Shown piece after piece: positions 6,983 to 14,100 of a stretch of DNA of 22,484 bases (positions are counted from its first letter, which is position 1; each line of letters starts with the position of its first letter). The DNA comes from Chryseobacterium sp. UBA6632 (lineage in GTDB: Bacteria > Bacteroidota > Bacteroidia > Flavobacteriales > Weeksellaceae): assembly GCA_002455915.1 (NCBI GenBank), contig DKLU01000228.1, forward strand, positions 378 through 22,861, written 5' to 3'. The position numbers and the translations under genes are program-made. The notes below the pieces were generated by a model that was not told the origin of the DNA, did no database searches, and saw nothing but the letters and a program-made list of their open reading frames with translations.

Positions 6983-9013
6983 ATGAAATTTTTTAATTCC
7001 GGTATCCATTTTCAATCTGTTCTTAAAAAGTATTTTTCTTTTAAGAACGAAACGTCTTCACTCGATCCTTTAGCTGAATTTTTAGAAGCTGCAAAAGAAA
7101 GTGATTTCACAGATGTTTTGAATTTTTTCAAAGAAAATCCGGAAACTAGTGAAAATTTTAAACATTACATTTCTCGTGTTTTTGATGGCAGACCGTTCAA
7201 TTTATCCTTAACGGAAGCTAATATTTTATCGGAAAATGCTTTTTTTCCTGAATTAAAGAAGAGAATTCTAAATAAAATTCTTCCGCCTGTTGTTAATGAA
7301 AAAACCGTTTGGTATTTAATTGACAATGTGAGTTTAAGACCAAAAAAAGATTTAAGCTATCTTCATAATCTTCCTGAAAATGAAATTAATGAATTCTTTG
7401 AAATTGTAGGAATTTCTGACTTCATTCTTAAGTCGAAGGTTAAAAACGAACTTATATTTTCAATGAATATCCTTTCATGGCGTGTGACAGGAGCGGCGAT
7501 GGAAGTAGAAGTGGTAAGGATGGCTCCAGAATATAGAAATTTTGACAATCCGTTTTTAGCTTTACAAAATGAATTAGAAGATTTGGCTGAAGAATTTAAA
7601 GCAAATCCTGAAATTCAGTTACACTCTAAAGACAGCAGATATAAGCAGATAAAAATCTATATTCAGCAATGTCAAGATTTCGTTAATATTGCCTTTAAAA
7701 ATTCTTCCAAATATGGAATTTCAGGGAAAATTAATCAGTCTCTTCTTAAAATCAGACAACAATTACAACGTATTTTTGAGATTGTTCAATTATTGGTAAT
7801 TGATAGTGAAGAAGATGTTTTAATTAAATCAAAACAGTTAATATTTAACGTATTAAGCTATAAATCTCATAAAAATAATATCTCAGAATTAATTAATGAT
7901 AGTACAAGATTAATCTCGCATTTAATTACCAATCATACGGCAGAAACAGGGTCACATTATATTACTTCAACCAAAAAAGAATATATGACGATGTTCTACA
8001 AAGCCAGTGGTGGTGGGATTATCGTCGGTGCATTGTGTGTCTTAAAAATGCTTTACGGCTATGTTCCAGGAAGTGATTTTTCCCATGCGTTTTTGTATTC
8101 TATGAATTACGCGATGGGATTTGTGATGATCTATCTGATGGGATTCACGTTGGCGACTAAACAGCCTGCAATGACGGCTGCTACAATGACAAAAATTCTT
8201 TCTGAAGAAGGAAATAACAAGAGTAATTACGTTGAATTTGCCCATTTGGTTTCAAAATTATTCCGAAGTCAGTTTATTGCATTTGTCGGGAATGTTTTAC
8301 TATCATTTCCCATTGCTTTGTTAATAATTTACGGTTTAGATGTTTTTTTCTCACAAAATTTAGCAGTTGACCGATCAGATAAATTGTTGAAGGATTTGGA
8401 TCCATTCAAATCTAAAGCAATTTTACACGCGAGTATCGCCGGTTTTTATCTTTTTATTTCGGGGATTATTTCAGGGAATATTGGGAATAATTCAGTTTTC
8501 TATCAAATTCCGGAGCGTATTGCGAAAAATTTTTCGATCAGAAAGGTTTTTGGTAAAAAATTCGCGAAAGGTTTATCTACCTATTATGCTAAAAACTGGC
8601 CGGGAATTGTTTCCAATTTCTGGTTTGGGGTTTTCTTGGGAGCGACGGCTCCGGTAGGATTATTTTTCGGGTTAGATTTGGATATCCGCCACATTACTTT
8701 TGCAGCAGGAAATTTCGCCATTGGATTGTACGGGAAAGATTTTTCTGTTGATTCTTATACGTTTTGGATTTCTTTTATAACGGTTTTCCTGATCGGATTT
8801 TTTAACTTTTTGGTAAGTTTTTCATTATCTATGTTTTTAGCGTTCAGATCAAGAAAATTGAATTTTGGACAAGTGAGTATGATTTACAGAGAAATTTTCA
8901 AATATTTTACTAAACATCCGTTAAAATTCTTCCTTCCATTACGTTCAGGATTAGATAAAAAAGCAGACGATTTAATGAGCAGTACGATGACTACAAAATC
9001 TGAAGATCATTAA
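6983..9013 (+). CDS. Multi-pass membrane protein of the 'site-specific recombinase' (Gcr/COG4389) family
   Basis: This 676-residue protein has two parts. Residues 1 to about 340 are soluble and helix-rich. From about 343 several hydrophobic membrane segments follow, including the conserved stretch GFTLATKQPAMTAATM around residues 387-402, by which I recognise the family annotated as SpecificRecomb (Gcr-like). I see no serine- or tyrosine-recombinase catalytic signature, and the membrane topology argues against a DNA recombinase in the usual sense, so the inherited name should be treated with caution. The function is unknown. It starts 13 bp after mtgA, and its 3' end overlaps the convergent dciA gene by 23 bp. 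Family assignment is fairly sure; activity is not. Confidence 0.8.
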   Translation: MKFFNSGIHFQSVLKKYFSFKNETSSLDPLAEFLEAAKESDFTDVLNFFKENPETSENFKHYISRVFDGRPFNLSLTEANILSENAFFPELKKRILNKILPPVVNEKTVWYLIDNVSLRPKKDLSYLHNLPENEINEFFEIVGISDFILKSKVKNELIFSMNILSWRVTGAAMEVEVVRMAPEYRNFDNPFLALQNELEDLAEEFKANPEIQLHSKDSRYKQIKIYIQQCQDFVNIAFKNSSKYGISGKINQSLLKIRQQLQRIFEIVQLLVIDSEEDVLIKSKQLIFNVLSYKSHKNNISELINDSTRLISHLITNHTAETGSHYITSTKKEYMTMFYKASGGGIIVGALCVLKMLYGYVPGSDFSHAFLYSMNYAMGFVMIYLMGFTLATKQPAMTAATMTKILSEEGNNKSNYVEFAHLVSKLFRSQFIAFVGNVLLSFPIALLIIYGLDVFFSQNLAVDRSDKLLKDLDPFKSKAILHASIAGFYLFISGIISGNIGNNSVFYQIPERIAKNFSIRKVFGKKFAKGLSTYYAKNWPGIVSNFWFGVFLGATAPVGLFFGLDLDIRHITFAAGNFAIGLYGKDFSVDSYTFWISFITVFLIGFFNFLVSFSLSMFLAFRSRKLNFGQVSMIYREIFKYFTKHPLKFFLPLRSGLDKKADDLMSSTMTTKSEDH

Positions 9014-9284
9014 ATTTTTCTTCTCCGAATTTTGCCTGAAATTTTTTCAGATAAAAACTTTTTCGCATTTGAAAATCGTGCTTCAACAAAGGCGAATCAA
9101 TTTTAATAATAATACATTTGTTTTCAATATTTACAGTCTTTATCTCGCTAAAAAGACTTTCATCCAGATATTCTTCAAGAAAGTCTTTAATCTCGAATGC
9201 AACCAACTTTCCTTCAAAACCGTAAATTCGGGCAAAGGATTTTACTAAATCTGAGGATTGAAATTCTCGTTTTTTCTTCTTCAT
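8991..9284 (-). CDS. DciA-type (DUF721) helicase-loader protein
   Basis: This small basic protein of 97 residues has the DUF721/DciA layout: a KKKK-rich start, a helical segment containing LVKSFARIYG, then a strand with CIIIKIDSPLLKHDF and a closing K/F-rich helix. DciA-family proteins load or assist the replicative helicase DnaB in bacteria without DnaC. The short single-domain form next to recF is a common Bacteroidetes arrangement. It lies 2 bp downstream of recF, indicating co-transcription and perhaps translational coupling. Its last 23 bp overlap, antisense, the end of the membrane-protein gene, and no terminator hairpin is visible between the convergent units. Assignment rests on sequence pattern and neighbourhood. 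Confidence 0.82.
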   Translation of the reverse strand: MKKKKREFQSSDLVKSFARIYGFEGKLVAFEIKDFLEEYLDESLFSEIKTVNIENKCIIIKIDSPLLKHDFQMRKSFYLKKFQAKFGEEKFNDLQIL

Positions 9285-9286
9285 TA

Positions 9287-10390
9287 TTAAATTTCAAAAA
9301 TTATGCTTTCCTCATTAATTTTTTTCACAACATTTTCTGTGCGTTCGCGGTGTGTATCTGTAATAAAAATCTGACCAAAATTTTCCTGATTTACCAGTTC
9401 AATCAATTGCGAAACCCTTGTATCATCAAGCTTATCAAAAATATCATCCAAAAGAAGAATAGGCGTTTTATTCGTCAGCTCTTTTACAAGACTCATCTGA
9501 GCCAGTTTCAATGAAATTAAAAATGATTTTTGCTGTCCCTGAGAGCCAATTTTTTTGATTAAAACGGCATCCATTTCAAATAAAAGATCATCTTTGTGAA
9601 TTCCCTTGGAAGTGTAAGTCAGCATTCTGTCTTTTTCCAAACTTTCTTTCAGTAAATCATTAAACTTTTTTTGAGGTTGAGAAAAGTCGAAATTTTCAAG
9701 CAGATGAGATTCATAAATTACTGAAACCGTTTCTTTTCCACCCGAAATTATACTGTAAAAATTCTGAACAATAGGATTGAGTTTTTCTACAAAAGTTCGT
9801 CTTTTTTCAAAAATTTTGGTCCCGAATTTAGTAATTGGATCATTATAAATATCTAAAGAATCTTTATCCCAAACACGATTTTTGGCGAAATATTTTAACA
9901 AAGCATTTCTCTGCTGAATCGTTTTTTGATATTGAATCAGATGAAAAAGATATTCAGAATCTGTCTGAGAAATCATGGAATCTAAAAATTTTCTTCTGCT
10001 TTCCCCCGAATCTGAAATTAAATTAGAATCATAAGGAGAAATCATCACGCTTGGTAAATATCCGATATGATCTGCCATACGATCATAGCTTTTGTCATTT
10101 TTTTTAATGACTTTTTTTGATTCTTTCGGCTGAGTTATTCGGATAATATCTTCGTTTTCATCATTTTGAATTTCAGCGCTTATGGTGAAAAAATCTTCTT
10201 CGTTTTTGATATTGTTAAGGTCGGTATTTCCTAAAAAACTTTTTCCTACCGAAAGATAGTGCAGCGCATCAAGAATATTGGTTTTTCCCGCGCCGTTATT
10301 CCCTACAAAACAGTTGATTTGCGGAGAAAAGTCGAACTTTTTTTCAGTATGGTTTTTGAAATTGTAAAGGGAAAGATTCTTGATTTTCAT
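9287..10390 (-). CDS. recF: DNA replication and repair protein RecF
   Basis: This 367-residue protein is the normal length of RecF, an SMC/Rad50-like ATPase that with RecO and RecR helps load RecA at single-stranded gaps. The N-terminus shows MKIKNLSLYNFKNH followed by Walker A GNNGAGKTN at 30-38. The ABC signature region GSQGQQKS lies near residue 281, and Walker B LLLDDIFDKLDD near 313-325. There is no long coiled coil, as expected of RecF. It is the middle gene of a three-gene minus-strand operon, with 3-bp and 2-bp gaps to its neighbours, and dnaA/dnaN are not nearby. The gene appears complete and intact. Confidence 0.97.
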   Translation of the reverse strand: MKIKNLSLYNFKNHTEKKFDFSPQINCFVGNNGAGKTNILDALHYLSVGKSFLGNTDLNNIKNEEDFFTISAEIQNDENEDIIRITQPKESKKVIKKNDKSYDRMADHIGYLPSVMISPYDSNLISDSGESRRKFLDSMISQTDSEYLFHLIQYQKTIQQRNALLKYFAKNRVWDKDSLDIYNDPITKFGTKIFEKRRTFVEKLNPIVQNFYSIISGGKETVSVIYESHLLENFDFSQPQKKFNDLLKESLEKDRMLTYTSKGIHKDDLLFEMDAVLIKKIGSQGQQKSFLISLKLAQMSLVKELTNKTPILLLDDIFDKLDDTRVSQLIELVNQENFGQIFITDTHRERTENVVKKINEESIIFEI

Positions 10391-10393
10391 TCG

Positions 10394-11149
10394 TCAAAAA
10401 TACTCCATTATTGCTAGAAATAAAAAAGGAAGTGCAGAGCATGTTTCCACTCCAAAAGAGAAATAACTGTCACCCCTTTCATTTTCAGAGAAATAAATTA
10501 AAATATACGTGATGATACTTGATAAAAAAAATGAAATTGAATAATTTAAATCCAAATATAAAATCGCAAGAATATTACTCGCAAAAATAAGGAGATAAGC
10601 AATGTTTTTTGTGTGTTGAACGCCAATAATCATGGGAAAAGTTTTAACCGTATCGCTTTTCATATCCCGAATGTCAAATGGTAAAACCAGCGCGGTAATG
10701 AAGAAAAAACTGATTAAGAAAATCGGAAGATTGAACTGTGGCAAGGTAAGCCAGCAATTCACCAATGCCCAGACCAATCCCACGTAAAATACTTTTAACA
10801 AAGGGATTTTCCGAATATAAACATCGAGAAAAAAACTGTTATAGAGAAGTCCTAACACGACAATAATAAACCATTTTAGAAGTCTGATTTCATTATGATT
10901 ATGATAAATCAGCATTGCACAGATAATCCCTGCAATAGCATTTAATACTAAAATTTTAAAGAAATGCTTGGTATATTGATACTTAGTATACAGATAACCA
11001 CTGAAATAGGTGATAAAAATTAAGCAAACCGTGGGATAACGGAAGGTATTTTGCTCCTCCATGAAAAATACTGCAAAAAGAGTCCCCATTAAGGATACGT
11101 AAAATTGACTATCGATAACGGATTTTTTCAGTATTTTTAAAACGTTCAT
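10394..11149 (-). CDS. UbiA-like integral membrane protein with a degenerate active site
   Basis: This 251-residue protein is almost entirely hydrophobic, with about eight membrane segments. The stretch LPFDIRDMKSD (Asp159, Asp162, Asp166) resembles the second Asp-rich motif of UbiA prenyltransferases, and the preceding IPLLKVFYVGLVWA also fits the family. At the expected first motif (NDxxDxxxD), after residue 50, the sequence reads SGYLYTKYQYTK with no Asp. Binding of prenyl diphosphate through Mg2+ at that site is therefore doubtful. It may be a UbiA-fold protein of altered function. It leads the operon with recF and dciA and has a candidate promoter four bases before its start codon. Family call moderate; substrate unknown. 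Confidence 0.65.
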   Translation of the reverse strand: MNVLKILKKSVIDSQFYVSLMGTLFAVFFMEEQNTFRYPTVCLIFITYFSGYLYTKYQYTKHFFKILVLNAIAGIICAMLIYHNHNEIRLLKWFIIVVLGLLYNSFFLDVYIRKIPLLKVFYVGLVWALVNCWLTLPQFNLPIFLISFFFITALVLPFDIRDMKSDTVKTFPMIIGVQHTKNIAYLLIFASNILAILYLDLNYSISFFLSSIITYILIYFSENERGDSYFSFGVETCSALPFLFLAIMEYF

Positions 11150-11153
11150 TTAT

Positions 11154-11185
11154 CAAAATTAATACCTATGAAAAACATCTGCAAA
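11154..11185 (-). promoter_or_regulatory. Promoter of the UbiA-like/recF/dciA operon
   Basis: On the minus strand TTTG (11185-11182), a 20-base spacer and TAATTTTG (11161-11154) match the Bacteroidetes consensus exactly. The -33 element lies inside the first codons of the divergent A2M gene. The -7 box ends four bases before the operon's first ATG, so the transcript would be leaderless or nearly so. Confidence 0.6.
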
Positions 11186-14100
11186 TGTGTTTTGTTATTT
11201 TTTATTTTTTCGTGTAGTTTTCTTTATTCGCAAAACTATTATGAAGATCAATGGAAAAAAATTGCAGAAGGTTACAACAGCGGAAATGTGAAATCCAGCC
11301 TGCCGATCGTAATTGAAATTCAAAATCAGGCCATCAGAGAAAAAAATGCGACGCAACTTATACGCTCTCTGAAAACGGAATTTACAATTTATAAAGAAAC
11401 TAAAGACGATCCGAAAAATAATTATGCATCTGATTTTTTTGCTAAAATACAAGAGGCAGAAAAAAGGATGAGTAAAAATGATCTTTTACTTTTCAAAGTG
11501 CTGGAAATTGAATTTTTTGAGGATTATTTTGATACAAAAAAGTGGGAGATTCAAAAAAGAACGAATCTTAACGAAGGAGATCTTTCAAAGATAGAGTCGT
11601 GGACCAAACTGGATTTTAAAAATTTCTATACTCAAAGATTTGCAGAGCTATCTAAGATTGATGTTAAATTAAAGAAAATCGATTTAGAGAAATATAAAGA
11701 AGCTTTTAAAACCGAAAGCGATTTTGAATTTTTTCCTACACTTTACGACTGGAAGGTTAAAAAAAATATAGATTTTCTAAAGAATAATTATATTTTCACT
11801 GAGGATGAATTAAAAGCAAATAAGACAATTATTTCTACTTTATATCAGAATTTAATTGATTCTAATGATAAAAATCCTAAAATTTATTTTCAACATCAAA
11901 AACTTATTTCTGAAAGTTCGGGAGAGGATAAAGAAGATTTTATTACTCAACAGATTTCTTTAATCAACTCACCTGTAAAAGCAGATTATAAGATCTTAAT
12001 CACTAAAGATGTTGTAGATTTTTTTAACCGTAAATCAAAGTTTTTGGAGTCTGTGCAACTTATTGATAAGATGAAACTGGAATATCCGAATTCTAAATTT
12101 CTAAGTAACATTGTTTCGCAGGAAAATACAATAAAAGCACCTTTTGTAGAGCTTACTTATGATGTGCATAACTTACCTGAAAAACCAATTCATATTGTTG
12201 CTAAGCATAAAAATGCGGATCGTTTTACAGTTAAAATTTACAAGGTTAATGATTTTAAGAATAATCTTGAATATTTAGAAAAACTTAATTATAAAGATTT
12301 TTTTGATAAAATAGATAAAACAACCGTACGGACGGATATTTTTTCTTTGCCAAATAAAAAGGATTACAAAACATACACAACTTCTTTAGCAATGAATCTG
12401 CTTCAGAAAGGGCTTTATATTGCAGAATATATTAACGGTGAAGATATTTCTAGATTTTTGATGATTGTGACTTCTTCAAGGGTGATTTATGATCAGAATA
12501 AAAATTATATTTTGCTTTCAAGGGAAAATGGCGAAATAAAACCAAATACAAAATTGCAACAATATGATTTTAGAGATTATTCGAATGTGAGTGAAACTGA
12601 AATTCTTATTAAAACGGATAATTTTGCAAGATTTGCTCCCAAGGTTGATCACTATAGCCGTACAGAAATTCTTTATGAACCAGATTCTAATGACTTTAAT
12701 CTATTGAATAATGAGTACGAATGGAATCATGATTATAGAGATGAACGCCCTTTAAGTCAGATTTTTTTAGACAGACAAATTTACAGACCTGGCCAAACGG
12801 TGCATTTTAAAGTCATTTCAACGTATCCTGATTTTGAAAAAAAACGAGATGCTTTGATTGTTGATAATGAACAGGAAATTACTTTATATGATGCAAACAG
12901 ACAGGTTATTTCTACTCAAAAGCTTAAAACAAACTCATTCGGATCTTACAGTGGATCTTTTGTGCTTCCGAAGGATAAAATGAATGGACAATTCAGTTTA
13001 AGTACATCCGGAAGACATGACATAAGAGATTTGTATGGTACAAAATATTTTTCTGTAGAAGAATACAAACGTCCGAAATTTGAAATTGTTTTTGATACCA
13101 TTAAAAGTGATTATAAATATGGCGAAACTATTGAACTGAAGGGAAAAGCGCTTACCTTTTCAGGTATTCCCCTGAATAATGCTGTTGTAAATTATGAGAT
13201 TAAGAGAGAAAATATCCGTAAAAGATATTTTTGGTGGTATGAAGATATTTATAATAATTACAATCCTATTTTAGGAAAAGCGAAGACCAACGAGAAGGGA
13301 GAATTTATTATTAAAATTGATCTTAAAAAAGATGAGAATAAAGAAGGTATTCAAATCGATGGTTATACAATAAAAGCAAGTATTACGGATATTAACGGAG
13401 AAACACAATCAGCCACTACAGATGTCAATGTAGCTTCCGTTTCGCATTATCTGGAAGCTGAACAGATTAAGGAAACCTCTGCTGAAAATGAGGTGAAACT
13501 GAACGTCTCAACATTCAATTATAATGGGATTGCTTTAGATAAAAGTTATAAAGTAAAACTTATTCAGCTTAAGCAACCTGAAAGAGTGTTGAGGAATAAT
13601 TTTAAGAAGAATATTCAGGATCTTCCAAAACTTTCAAAAGAAGAATTTTTAAGCAAATTTCCTCATGACCGATATGATAAATTTGAAGATCAGAAATATT
13701 GGGAAACTTTAAAAACAATTATTGATGGTACCGAAAGAGGAAAAGAATTAAATCTTGGCAAATTAGAAGCGGGAACTTATCGATTGCTCATTTATAATAT
13801 TGAAGGGAAAGATTCCATCAAAGCAGAGCAGGATTTTAGTGTTTGGAGTAATAAAAGTTTGGGTAAAAATCAGTATCCGTTTTTGAAAGTTGTTGCACCT
13901 AAAAAAGAAGTGCAGCGAGGCTCTTCGGTAACGTTGTATGCTTATTCTGCGATTCCTGATGCTACGGTAAATATTTATCTTCAGGATGGAACCGGAAAAC
14001 CAAAATTTGAAAGAAAAAAGTTTGTGAACGGAGTTACTTCTTTTACTTTTACGGTTTCTCAAAATAAAGAAGTTGTAAAATATAATGTTCAGTTTGTAGT

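Noticed and set aside
8991..9013. Antisense overlap of dciA and the COG4389-type gene as a regulatory antisense pair
   Set aside because: A 23-bp convergent 3' overlap is common in compact genomes, and nothing points to regulation.
9197..9514. Plus-strand open frame of 105 codons across the recF-dciA junction
   Set aside because: It lies opposite two well-supported genes and shows no family features.
11195..11220. Possible lipobox IFSC in the A2M copy 1 signal peptide
   Set aside because: Phe before Ser is unusual for a lipobox. A signal peptidase I site at YS-QNYY matches the paralogue's QA-QKYY cleavage region better.
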